Assembly: GCA_964035795.1 (NCBI GenBank)
Contig: OZ038324.1
Span: forward strand, 2,925,908-2,989,907
DNA: 64,000 nt
Direction: 5' to 3'
DNA from: Pterobdella sp. o SKG-2022
Lineage: Eukaryota; Annelida; Clitellata; Hirudinida; Piscicolidae
Part shown: one piece after another, positions 40,501-52,100 of the stretch
How positions within the stretch are numbered: the stretch's first letter is position 1
Layout of the letters: every line of letters begins with the position of its first letter
Program-made: the position numbers and the translations under genes
Notes under the pieces: generated by a model
The model's input: the letters and a program-made list of their open reading frames with translations, nothing else
Databases searched by the model: none
What the model was told of the DNA's origin: nothing

Positions 40501-43500
40501 AAAAGTTATTTTCAAGAAAAATAAAAAAAATCTGAAAATTAAAAAAAATCAATTGAGTGAATTGATAATTCATTGAGCGGAAGTTTTTATAAGTATTCTG
40601 CCATTGTAGTCAAGCCTCAGAAATATATTTTAAATAATCGAGTTTGTCCTTCAAATGAAAAACTTTTCTGATTGGACCATGATTCAGAAGCACAAACAAT
40701 TAATAAATTGCTGAACAGATAATTGAGTGGTTTTGGAGAGAGACGTTGATTTGTGAAGGAGACGAGAATGATCTAAATGGGTGTGAGCACAAGATCAACT
40801 ACAACTTACCAACGTGTATGGAACAGAGAAGATATGTCTATTTAAGGTGGCATTCTTAATTAATTTTGTATAAGATAATGTCATTTATTTTTTAAATATT
40901 TATAATTGCAAAATTGTCCGGAATTTTTATATAATTTGCTGAAAGTTTGATAAAGTTTTGCTTAAATAGATTTTCCAATTACTTCAAAATCATGCTTTTA
41001 TGCTACAACATTCATTAGTTAAATATTAAATAAGATAACATGCACCACCCATCGACATTTCATTGAAGATGTGGAGTGAGGAACCTCGAAAAAGACTTGG
41101 ATTACTGGGGAGGCATAAGGTTTGCCCACTTACACGGCCAAAACGATGTATCTCTCTTGCAACACATGGACTTGGTGGGAGCTGGAAGGTTGCATGGAGA
41201 GAGAGTGGCTGCGGTCCAAAGTGTAAAAAAAGTGTGCGGTGTTGAGGGTTTTGTGGTTTGGGATTTATATAAAAGAAAAATTATCATTATTATTATATCT
41301 CACCGAGTTTTTGAATATATTTTTTGAATGTTTCAAGAGTTTGCAGTGCGACTCTGTGAGGATTCAGAGCAGTGGGTGGAATGGTTTCGACTTTATCGCT
41401 CCTTCTGACGCACTATCAGTTAAGAACAGTGTGGTGCAAAACAGCTATGGCTACGGCATCGGTTGGAGGAGATTCATATGCGTGTCATGTAGATTTTAAT
41501 TTCAAGAAAATTTATTTTCTGCGAGATTATCCTTCAAAAGTATAATATTCAAAAATATGCATTTTTTAAAGATAACCTAACTACCTCAAACATCCTAATT
41601 TTCTTAGGTGTGGTAGTACTGAACGGACAAACGAGCGAAGAAGAGTCCCGCTTTGAAATCCTCAAAAACATTGACCTGCCTGTGGCTCTCCATGGAGTCA
41701 TCGTTATGTGTTCTGTTCAAAAGATGCTTCTTGTGAGAAACAGGTGAGTGATAAAACGTTCATTTGTTTAGCGTCAATAAATACATCTTGAAGACTAATT
41801 TTTCATACTTTGTCTTTTTAGAGTATGTAAATAAATTAAATAGATAAATTAAAATGAATTTTGTTTCTTAAAAATGCAAATTTTTATTACAGAGTTCTTC
41901 TTTACCATAAATACTCCTTTGACACCATTGACTGTATAAAGGTTCTTAATTATTACATACATATCTTCGAATAAATTTGGTATTTTTGAAATAAAAAACT
42001 TTTTTAGTCAAAACATAATAGAAATATTTCAAAACGATCAACAAAAACCGTGTTTTGTAAAAGTTATATCCAATACTGTTTTAACCATCTTTCTTTCACA
42101 CCCCACCATAACTTACACAACTGACAGGTTCTACGAAGTAAGGAACCACGAAGACAAATAGGGATCAGACTGTTGCAGTTCAACCTCTTTAATGATTCTA
42201 TCTATCAAAATTCACTACAAGTGAGATTTAATTTTCTATATAAGATTGTGTTAGCTTACCACTTGTAGCGCTCTGGGATCCTAAAAGTGAACCAAAGAAA
42301 CTTATATTTGTAAAGTCGTGGTCGCCAATTCACTTTGAGTTTTATCGTTTTGCTTAAAGTTAGAATGGTTGAGATATTATAACTGTTATATCCAGTTTAC
42401 CAACCCTTGGTAAAAGAAAACGGGCTATAAAAAGGATTTGATTGATTGATTTCCCAGAACTTTCTAATTCTTCTACTTTTAATATATTGACTTTATTTCA
42501 CTACAAAGATTTTTGAGGGAGAGTTCTTTGAGCCTGATCAACTAATAGTCACTCTAAATTACAACTCTACCGAAAAAGAACTCAAAAAGTTTTATAGGGT
42601 AAATTAATGTTTCCGAAATATTGGAATTTATTCTTTAAACTTTTGTCCTATCTTTTTAAATTATTCAAATGCAACATTCGAACAATTAAACAAGCCTTCT
42701 ATATAAACATAATAAAAATTATACAAATACTTTCAATATTTTCTATATCTAAACGTTACAATAACATACTGAGATAAATACCAAAACAAATAATAAAAAC
42801 TCAACCAGGTATCTGAGGCTTTCGACACCATAGGGATCCGTATCACTGCATCTGCCGCCTATGGGGCTTATGGATTCGTCGCTGAAGTTGTTACCCTGCC
42901 CATTTCTCCTACTCGCAGAACAGATTATGGTGAGTGAACGATTCCAATCGTTTCAAAAATTTCAATAAAAAAATATAAAAATTAATTTGTATATAATAAT
43001 AGTTTAGAAAATTTTTGTTTTCATTATCAGGTAATTTGAGGAGTCACATGTTCATAGGGAACAAAATAACGAACAATCTGAGAGGAGGCTTAATGTATCG
43101 TAACGTTGGAGGTGGGTTCGTATGTTGATGGTTGTTCCATAATATAGTGATTACGATGATCATGATGGTAGTGATGATGGTAACGATTAATTTTTGTCTG
43201 TGGCTTTAATCTGCAACCAACTTAGCGCCATAACGTTTAGGCCTTATATTTGGTAAAGCTGTTAAACTTTCTTAAAATATTAATCTAAAAAGTTAGTTCC
43301 CTCAGAGCATGAAAAAAAATAGAAATTTTTTAAAGCGTTTTTTCAAAATTTTTAAATGTTCAGTATTTGAGTATTTCAACTGAAAACTAAAAAATGACAT
43401 TACAGAAGACAGTCCCAGAATAATAGTGCAGAGAAATTTCATTTATTCGTGCGGCACCAAGGTTGGCATCTTGGGGTTTTGAATTAAATTTTTTTTTAAA

Positions 43501-46500
43501 TTTTAACTAGTTATATATCAGCAAACTTTAATGATATTTTGATTATTTATATATTAGTTAATCTCAACAACAAAACTTTTTTTTTAATAATCGTACCCAT
43601 TTTGTAAAAAATCACTGATTTTAAGAAAGACTTCTTATTTTATATAACTTCATATTTTGATCTATTAAAATGGAATATATTCAAAGCCGAATAAATTATA
43701 CATAAAGTGCTAAGAAATCACTTTAAAGGGTAAATTTCATCTTAGGTACTGAACAACACGGAGCCAGGTGCTATAGACATGCACGTTCAAAACACCAGAC
43801 TCCTCACTATCTCTAACAACCACCTTGATCTCAACGCGGGAGGTGAGGATGGGTTGATGTGTGTGTTTAAAGAATGGTGAATGAAAAATGAATGGATGAA
43901 ATAAATCGTTAATGGTTTAATGCATACATTTTTCAGATACATTTCATTTTTTTTTTGTTAATTTTTTTCTAAATTAGTTATTTTATTGATTATATTTTTT
44001 AAATTTCATGCTCAACCATTGAACATTAAAATTGCTATGATAAAACAAAAGTTACCAAATGAAGTTCAACCATAGCACAACTTTCCAATTAAAAAACAGG
44101 CATCCGCATAAACACAACGACCAAAGACCATCAGAGCTCCCTGTATGCTAACATCACCAACAACATCTGTTCCAGGACTTCCCATGCCCCTGCTCTCCAT
44201 ATTGAAGGTTTTGTGGGTTTTATCATTTAGAAATGAGTGGTTTTATTGCTAAGTTTATTGTATGGATTGTTTAGAGTTTTAACCTTTGAGCTTTTCAAAA
44301 CTACGCAAAGATACTATGAGTAATGTCGTTAAATATCAAGTACAGTTTTATTTATCATTAATCGAAATTAATCATTGAAAAATTTTTTTATTACAATACA
44401 TTTTTCATACTTTTGTTTGCTATAGTTTACATCATTCAGGTCATTACTTCCAAAGCTTCTTGGTGAAACACAACCATATCAACAACAACCATCTGGCCTT
44501 CCGTAACGTCATCTACTTGAGGGGAGTGCAAATGAATTTCTCATCAAACATCGTCAGCAAAAACTCTGCTCAGTGTATTTTCAACGCATCCGTCCCTAAA
44601 AAAGTTTGTTCGTTCTTGAATTTTGTTATACCTTGTGTTTCATACGTCAAGTTTCTAGGAAGTCTGTGCTTTTTCTTACAATAGTGAAACTTAATGTATT
44701 AATCAAATTTTTGTCGAAGATTTTTGTATGAAGTATGAACAAAATGAGTAAATAAATTGATTATAAATATAGTATTGAGCCTTTCAACAACTAAACTTCT
44801 CTCCTTCCCCACATCAGATCGACATCAACCACCACTACACCTACAACAGCATCTACCACAACCACGCCCATGAATATGCCAGAAGCACCTTCTTCCTCAA
44901 GTCTCGATTCTTATTACAATCTTTGAGTATTTGTTAAATCTACAGTAGGTATTAAATTATACTGACATCGGTAATTCCCAACTTTCAATAACCCACAGCT
45001 TCGTCTATGAATTTTCAAAATAAAAATTAAACAGGCATACAAATATTAAGTAAAAACTTTAAGTAAAACAGCTTACCTTTTTCGAAAGCTGTTATTTTGT
45101 AAAAAATCAGAGTTCAAATATAAAAAAATATTTGCTCACACGCCAATATTTTTGCTTTTATTGCCATATGTCTCTTGAATACAAATATTTTGGCGTACTT
45201 GAGCTTTGGCAAAATTTTAACATAGTCTCAATCAAATTGAAAATTGAATGCAAAAAAACATTGTTTTCTATGGAGTTCAGTGTTAGATGCGATTTCTCAA
45301 CCTTTAATCTCCATGAACTGTAAAAATTTGAATTAAATAGATATGGTTTATACAACCCTTTATTTTTTCGGGTCTTTCAAAAATCTGAACTACTTCAGGT
45401 CTCGACGAGTGCGGGTTTTTGAAAACTCAATTTAACATTTTATATATGAATATAGTAAAATAGATTATCAACTTATGTTGAAGGTCTGCAAAGTTCCACC
45501 TCTCAAAGAACTTCATTTTGAACCCTCTCAACATCTTTGACATCATCACACACAACAGAACCAAGTGCCTATTTACATTTAATTAATATTCGATATTCTT
45601 TATATAATTGATATACGATTTTTTTAATTAATTTGTATAATTGAGTATAATTTATAATATAATAATTAACATAGTATTGCAATAGTATCATAATTATATG
45701 ATCTTCCGCAGATACTTGGACGGCATGTACCCAGAAATCCAAGCGATGGACAACTGGTGGGGGAGGGCTGAGAGGTCGTATGTGGAAGGTCGAGTCTGGG
45801 ACAGGTTTGTATGTGTTCTGATTTGTGATCAAAAAACATGAAGTAAAATAATATAAATAAAAAAATATTAATAAAAATAATGGTATTAAAAAAACGGTTA
45901 CTAATAATTATTAAAGATAAATCAATTGTAATATACCACGAAATCTTATGAACCCTTCAAGGTTGGACGATGACAACCTGATCCGAGTAAAAGTAGAGCC
46001 ATTCATTAAGAACAACAAAACTTTGCTTGACGGTAAGTTTTTCTAAGTTTTGTAAATTCTATTGTGTATCTGTAAAGTTTTTATAAAGTTATTTAAGTTT
46101 ATGAATAATTGAGCTGAAAATAGCTTACGATGGTTCTCAAACTTATATTCTCTACATTTTTAGTTTTATTTCATGCTTTTAATATACTTTTCAATATATT
46201 CAGTTTCCAACCCATTCATAACTCTCCAAACTACTATTATCAAAGAGGTCTATAAAATTAATATAACCCCCAAGGCAAATGCTACCCTGGCTGGAGGTGG
46301 TACCAGAGCAAGTGCTACATGTACTTTGGGGGTGTCACCACATACGACCAGGCATCCAAGTTATGCAGGGTATGTCTTTTATTGGTGGTTTTAAAAACTC
46401 TTCAAAAAAAATAGAAAATATTGGCATTTCATTTTTTGCAAGTGATTTGTCTAAGGGATCAGTTGGTTAATTTTTTTATGTCAATTGAATGATGAAGATA

Positions 46501-49185
46501 TCAATTGGATATCAATGGGCTTAGTATTTAACAAATGAAGAGTTGAAAATAAACCATTTTTTAAATATTATTTTATGCTTTTTCTTTCAAATTACTTATA
46601 TACAATGTCTCGAGACAATGTTTATCGTCTTTAAAGTCAATTAATACAAAAGTATAAGTTCCAGTTAAACTCTTTAGTGTTATAAGGAGATTGAATCCTA
46701 CAATTAAGTTTCATCACCAAACATCCGTATTTGCTATAATATATTATATAAAAACATTCCAAAGGCAAGACAGGGTAGACTGGCCTGGGCCAGAGACGCT
46801 ACAGGCAAGGAGAAGGAGCTAGGAGATATCGTTGCAAGGTGATTTATCTTGGAGAAAGTCTTGTATTATTATATTATTTAAAGAAATGGGCTATGGTTGT
46901 GTGTTTTTATGAATATTTTAATATATCATCAAGCTTTATTAAGGTTAAAAATTAAAATAGTGAAAAGATTTTAAATTTAATTTTTAAATAATACGATACC
47001 ATGTTATTTTTGTCAATTGTGCACTCAAATTCAGTTTATGTTCACTTCATGTTTTTATGGCTCATATCGTTGATAACATCATTATCCATTGACATATTTT
47101 CTACACCTGGCAACTCTCAGAAAACAGTTTGACTACGGGGTACACTGGAGAACATGGGTATACAGCGACAACCCTTCAGCCACCTGCACCAATCTCATAG
47201 GATACACGGTTTTTAATGATTCAAATATAAAGATTTATTTGAATAAAAAATTTCCGTTTTTATTGGCTTTAATTATTTTTTTTCATTTCATACTTAGCTT
47301 TTATAATGATTGACGTTCAAAGGTTCACGAGGGACGATGTTCGGACCTGTTGCCCTTCATTTGTGAAAAAGGTGAGAAACATGTGGATTATTTCCAGCTC
47401 AAATGAAAAGAAAAAAAATTTTAATTAAAATTTTTTGTGAATCTAAGGGTATTAAGTTCTGCTTACAAAGAGTCTTTTTTAATTCAAATACATTAAGAAA
47501 GCTTTTATAATAAGCCTAAAGCATGATAAAAATATGACATATCCTGTACATGATGATGGACACCATGCATTCATGGAACAGATCCGTATATTCAATCTCG
47601 GATGAATTGGCTTCCAATCATCATCACCATCGTCATCAGTCTTATTGTCATCATCTTCATCATTTTCCCTCTCATCATATTCGGCTGCATCAAATCTTCA
47701 CAAAGGAAGGACGAAAAAAGTGAACGTAAGGTGAGATGAGAAAATATGTTGGAAACCTTATCAGCATGTTTAGTTAATTTGTTTAATTGTTTGAATAAAT
47801 TGATTAAGAAACGAACTTGTTTTTTATAAATATATTAAAATAATTTTTAAAAGACAACATGTAAGTTTTCTCAAATCTGTACATTTCATATGTACAACTT
47901 TATACTATAGTATTCTACATACTTTATCAAATTGAAGGTGACACTGGCAAGGTCTTTAGCAGCAAGCAGACAATCCCTGGACCAGTTGGAATCGAGCACT
48001 CTGCCTCTCAGGCCCTATCCTTCTCAAGGTGCCTTTGTTTGACTATTCTTTATATTGATTGGTTCTGGGCATGACGTTTAACTGTACCGAAGATAGTGTC
48101 TCTCAATTTTGGTTATAACCTTGATAATAGTAGACTCTGGTAGCAGGTATTGACAAACCGATATTTTGGTATTGTTGTCATTTGGCTTAGCGGATGATCC
48201 TTCTTTTTGTTGACAACAGCAAGGCAAATTGCCCAAGTTTGGGAACGGCAGATCTTGAATTTAATAATTTCAAGTTGGACATTAGCTCGGACTGGCAGTC
48301 TATAAAAATTTTTCCCAAACAGAATGGCTTTTTTTAAAAATTACTCTATTCTAGTATCAATAATCTAGGCTGACTGCTGTCAAGCTCTGTTAATGGGACA
48401 TTTACAGCAGTATAATCTAATTGGATTAATAATAACTGAATGTTTATTCACTGAACACACGAAGCATTTCATAAGAAAATCCTACATTAACAAGGAATCA
48501 TCAAGATTTTTTAAAGAAAATGTTTGTGTATTCAGTAAATGAATAATATTTGCTTGTCCCTCTCACTACTCCAATATTTCTCGACTATTCAACGTCGATA
48601 ATTACATTTCTTACTATTTCATTTATTCTTTTCATTTAACACAGAAACATCTACAATCTGCAGAAATGTTGAAAATTGGCATCCCAGAACACGAGAAATC
48701 CACTTCTTACAAACAGCCCATTTACACAGACACTTCTTCAGAATACGATCAGAAATCTAGAGTTTGTGTCACATTAGTTATGTTTATTTAAGATTTTTAA
48801 ATTAACACTACTTTGAAACACTTGTTAGTTTAACTAATAGAAGCCAATAAGGGAATTGAGTTATTAAGGATAAAACTGCGCTCAGGTCATAAAACGTTTC
48901 TTCAAAACCCTCTCAATGAACGTTTTCCACACCACCTTCAACTCCATACAGATATGGTCAGACACAACAAGCTTCACCTCCAAGGCCTCTTCTAAGCGAG
49001 CCAGACCCCCTCTGAATATGCCTCCCAACCTGGAGAATCAGGTACCCACCATCACACCGAGAGTTTTTAGTGCACAGGCTGGACCTTCTGGGAGGGATGT
49101 GAGGAAAAGGGGGTTTGAGGAAAGAAAGCCTTTGAAATATGATAGTTTTGATGAGTATGATGATGATTATGAATCTAGAATTTGA
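25576..49185 (+). CDS. bark: Bark beetle/Anakonda homologue, giant single-pass junction protein
   Basis: In Drosophila this protein organises tricellular junctions of septate-junction epithelia. Several dozen short exons span 23.6 kb. Exon 1 (25576-25707) encodes a signal peptide (Leu/Phe-rich core, cleavage near LHA-QYGG). Three repeated extracellular units follow. Each opens with a segment like RDLTVTEEGILEIKPGV (25845; 33420; 39110), then an SRCR domain, then beta-helix-like segments rich in NN/NNxF motifs, and ends in an N-aromatic-W motif (NYWSTTDY 32900; NWWNTVDA 38650; NWWGRAER 45750). Unit 1 also has a CUB-like block. A C-type lectin domain (46204-47371), a membrane helix (about 47610-47690) and a roughly 140-residue tail ending YDSFDEYDDDYESRI complete it. 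This matches the family's triple-repeat layout. Two junctures do not read cleanly (26334 and 46267), reported separately. AATAAA at 49415-49420. Confidence 0.88.
26215..26722 (+). other. SRCR domain 1 of bark (three exons)
   Basis: Scavenger-receptor Cys-rich fold: IRLVDDHSVHIGRLEMHV, WRGVCAKN, WTQTDVDVACKSLGF, then PGCKGREASILDCKGG. The junction between the first two exons is one base out of phase in canonical GT..AG terms. Confidence 0.85.
27607..27652. repeat. Tandem duplication of 23 bp in bark intron
   Basis: Two adjacent identical copies of a 23-bp unit beginning TTTCGTGCATTAACTTTAAC. Confidence 0.85.
28639..29784 (+). other. CUB-like block of bark unit 1
   Basis: Exons 28639-28750, 29067-29191, 29526-29591 and 29699-29784 encode LTFCRRSDLASQ, RGHRLTVNVLEMDIEPGIEG, LNIYDGSYDYSPLIGRYPV and TSHQYLFIKFEWRIP. 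The pattern of a strand with YDG and a closing F-x-W strand is CUB-like. Confidence 0.65.
28793..28900 (+). repeat. Dispersed repeat, short 3'-end copy
   Basis: The end of this block, from GGGACACCTACAGCAG to the A/T-rich ATGGATATTATT, matches the ends of the longer copies near 30.3 kb (inverted) and 48.4 kb. It lies in a bark intron and appears to be a truncated copy. Confidence 0.7.
30318..30690 (-). repeat. Dispersed repeat, long copy in inverse orientation
   Basis: On the minus strand this aligns for about 370 bp with 48056-48445, starting at TGGGCATGACGTT and ending at CAGTAGTATAATCTAATATG. Shared internal blocks include GTTGTCATTTGGCTT and GACAACGGCAAGGCAAACTG. The minus-strand 109-codon ORF across it is broken in the other copy, so coding is not supported. 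It lies in a bark intron; the next exon begins at 30739. Confidence 0.85.
33994..34465 (+). other. SRCR domain 2 of bark
   Basis: Reads GVIEGWLEVWMNENVENLQ, GTWGAVCKQ, GWGSTESAIACQMMGL, DITCTDLHTDLFSCEYEL across two exons. The insert with Pro and Asn residues between ACQMMG and the distal Cys cluster is longer than usual. Confidence 0.85.
36757..36920. repeat. Near-perfect inverted repeat, 75-bp arms, 14-bp loop
   Basis: Left arm 36757-36831 and right arm 36846-36920 are reverse complements with a single mismatch (G in GTAACGG versus A in the complement of the right end). The spacer is 14 bp. It lies in a bark intron, 26 bp past the donor at 36731, downstream of the exon that ends HTLFHR. 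A transcript would fold into a long hairpin. Foldback or MITE-type element is the simplest reading; a hairpin RNA source is possible. Confidence 0.9.
39436..39447 (+). other. Candidate furin-type cleavage site in bark (RVKR)
   Basis: In the exon encoding GTEVKVAPDVGLLVLG the sequence continues to HKRVKR-SDQK, which fits the R-X-K-R proprotein convertase consensus. It is in the extracellular part, at the start of unit 3 just before SRCR 3. Whether it is exposed or used is unknown. Confidence 0.4.
39784..40846 (+). other. SRCR domain 3 of bark
   Basis: Three exons encode GGFLEIYNNTEQKWVIVCDD, VACKTMGKESSNVL, ETLICEGDENDLNGCEHK and EQRRYVYLRC. The following exon continues GVRNLEKDLDYWGGIRFAH, parallel to the QDYWGGIEF motif after SRCR 1. 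Confidence 0.85.
42245..42455 (+). repeat. SINE-like insertion with TTGATTGATTGA tail
   Basis: A roughly 210-bp block in a bark intron, more GC-rich than its surroundings, ends in GGGCTATAAAAAGGATTTGA followed by TTGATTGA. Short tandem tails of this kind are common in invertebrate SINEs and LINE 3' ends. No second copy was seen in the window. Confidence 0.4.
46204..47371 (+). other. C-type lectin-like domain of bark (four exons)
   Basis: Exons about 46204-46370, 46766-46838, 47119-47208 and 47322-47371. Motifs: KCYPGWRWYQSKCYMYFGG, YDQASKLCR, LAWARDATGKEKELGDIVAR, WRTWVYSDNPSATCTN, and EGRCSDLLPFICEK. The first exon changes frame at the five-C run 46267-46271. Confidence 0.8.
47582..47730 (+). 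other. Transmembrane exon of bark
   Basis: Encodes the sole membrane helix after the lectin domain: WLPIIITIVISLIVIIF and IIFPLIIFGC, followed by basic KSSQRKDEKSERK, giving an extracellular N-terminus and cytoplasmic C-terminus. Confidence 0.9.
48056..48445 (+). repeat. Dispersed repeat, long copy
   Basis: Diverged copy of the element at 30318-30690, here in forward orientation, starting about 27 bp past a bark exon end near 48028. It ends at ACAGCAGTATAATCTAATTGG. The copies share several blocks but differ by many substitutions and small indels, so insertion was not recent. The type (SINE, MITE or LTR remnant) is not determined. Confidence 0.85.
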
Positions 49186-52100
49186 AATGCTGCGTTGCCA
49201 GACTGATTGATTTCGTTCTTACTATCTCATTTTGTAATTTAATTTTTTGTGCTCTTTTTATTTCCCTTGTTGAAACTTTTATTTTGATTTTATTGTGCGT
49301 AATTTCGTGCTTTGTTGGGTGTTGCTCTCATGACTTTTTTTTAAATCCTGGTTTTAGTTTTTAGTGTTTTGAAATAATTTTTGTTGAATCAATTCATGTC
49401 ATTCTACATAATCAAATAAACCTTTATGTCACTGCCACTGATTCGTAGCTAATTGTACATTGAATTTCATAACATTCAATACATTTCTATGCTTTTTACG
49501 TCAAATAAATTTTATTTTTCGTTTTATTTTCTTGAGAAAATTATTTTAAAATAATTCAACGCTTCGGTCGCTCCTTTAAACTTCGTATTTAAGTGCTCAC
49601 AATTTAAATTACTCAACAAGTTTTAACTTATTTTAAAATGTTTTTTAACTTTAACCTTATTGTTATTTTGTTGTATTGTTACTTCTGCACCATGGAGCCC
49701 ACAGCTTATGAAGGCAGAAAAAAGTTAGTCGTTAGTTAAGTACAGTTGTGGTACTATTGAAATTATCCTCAAGAGGGTTTTTAGAACAAATTTTTGGAAA
49801 AACAGAAATATTTTATGAAAGCTTTTTAAAGAAATAAATTTTTTAACGTAAGTGTTTTTATTGTGTTTCATTTTAAAAGAACTTTTTCGTGTTTTAATTT
49901 TATTTTATATTAAATAAGGAAATATAATTAACTATGGATAATTTAAAATAAGCTTAAACGTGCCCTCGTTTCAAGTCCTGAAATAACACCACACCCTAAC
50001 TTTACAGATAAGTATCAAAATAAAATAATTTTTAAAAAAATTATTTTATTTCGAATATATTCATTTTCAAAATATAATTTTAATTATTTTTTTTTCAACT
50101 TCCCTTCTTTCAATTATAAGGCGTGACGTTAAGCCTCATATGGTAGCCTTATTGAAGTTAAGCTATATTACAATTTGAATGTTTCAGTTTATGCAACTTT
50201 TTTAAAAATTCTCAATAACTTTTTTTCAAAAATATGTGCAAGTCATGTTCAGTTTTGCAAAGGAAACACTGACTATGTGCTGTTGCTACAAAGTCGAACA
50301 ACTTTCTCTTTCTGTTCAATATAACAATTTTTGAAGTAATAACATAATACAGCAGTTTTAAAGTTAGCTGCCACGATTCCATTATATTATCCTTACACAA
50401 ATTATCGTACCAGAATTAACTTTTTATACTTACCTCGTTTACCGCTTTTTTTTTACTTTTCAGTAGGTATTAATATCAACTAACAGTCAGAAAAATTTTA
50501 ATTTTCAGCAACACTACAACTCGTTACTGGTTTTAAAAGTCAAATGACCAGTTTAAAGGGCTCCTTAAGATGTTATATGAATAAAGAATTAAAGGCAAGT
50601 ACTAAGTGAAATTTTATTCAAGGCAGTCTATACTATATTGAATACTGTGCAAAGATTAAAGTTATTACGTAAGCAAGAAGTGTAAAGTTTCGTTGAAAAT
50701 TACATAGAATTATAAGCTACTAAATATAACAGTCATAAATGAATTAAGAGAAAATGGATTCAGAGAGTATTGTGGTTTTGAGGTGTAAAGACTAGCAGTG
50801 AGTAGATAACAGTTTATAAAGCTATGAGTGAAATCATTTTATGGGCCAGTTGAAGTTTTTAAAGAGCTGATAAAACTAAAAATAAGTATATATTGAAAAG
50901 CATTTTGGAAATACAATTCTTTATTTAAATATTGTTTGTTCAAACTTCAATATTATTTTTGTGTATTTTTGCATTCATAGTTTTAACAGCTTAATCATCA
51001 TAGGTCAATGTTTGCATTAGTTCAAAGGTAGTGAGCCAAACCCAATACAAATTAAGGTTTGGTCATAGCTTTTATGTCCATAACCTTTTGTCTAATAACA
51101 AATATTGAATTTTTTAATATTATATATTTATATTTTATTATATAAATTAACGTTTAACAGTATCACACAATAATATTCCTTTAAAAGTATACTATATTCT
51201 ATAGATTTATAGGTTGAAAAGGTGTATATTATGATATAAAATTACTATAAAGGATGAATATTTGAAAGCATAAAATCATAGTTTGCTATTTGTTTGTTAA
51301 CATCAAAGATTGCATCAGTGTTATATGGATTTCAAATATTGCGAGTCTGTAAATAGTATAATATACTTATCTGTATTTAAAGAAAATTCTTGGAAAGCAT
51401 ATGGTAAAGAACAATTTGATCGAAGAGTACATAGGACTTAATAGTCAATGATATCAATTATAATTCATATCTTCTAGTGTATCCATGATAAACGTTTGGT
51501 GTATAATAAGACATTTCTAACTCTCATCCAATTATACCGATAACGTGTATTCCAAGCTACCTTCTAATTATTTATGTTATATATTATGAGTATAATTAGG
51601 CATTATGTATATTATCTTAAGTTTTTAAGAAGTATGTGATAGTTTGTTTCACTTAGGCAAGATTTATAATTTTATTGAACTCCAATTGGAGAGCTTACAA
51701 AGTTAGTTTAAACAAAAAACTGTTGTTTGATAATTTTGGGTTAGAAGACTATATACAATATATGAAAATTTGTATCTAGAAAATAATATAGAAAAAGTTG
51801 CTTGCTGTCGTTTAAAAAGATGCCTTGAATTACTTTTTATGAAGATTAATCAAATAGAGAGTAATAGAATGTGTAAAAAAATTCTAAAATCATACTCATT
51901 AGCTGAGCGAAAAAAGCAGTAAGCGTTTTTTTCATAAGTTTCAGGCAATTTGTAGATTGCCTGATTTTACAATTGCTTTTAACTCGAATCCCAATAGTAT
52001 GAAGTTATATTTATAATTGAACACGTGTAAGAGTATTCTTTGAGTTCTATCGCTGTGGGATACTACAACGATCAATCTCATTAATCTTTATGATTGCTTC

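Noticed and set aside
49691..49725. ATG in ideal context (CACCATGG) downstream of bark
   Set aside because: Only a dozen codons follow and no phase-compatible exon was found.
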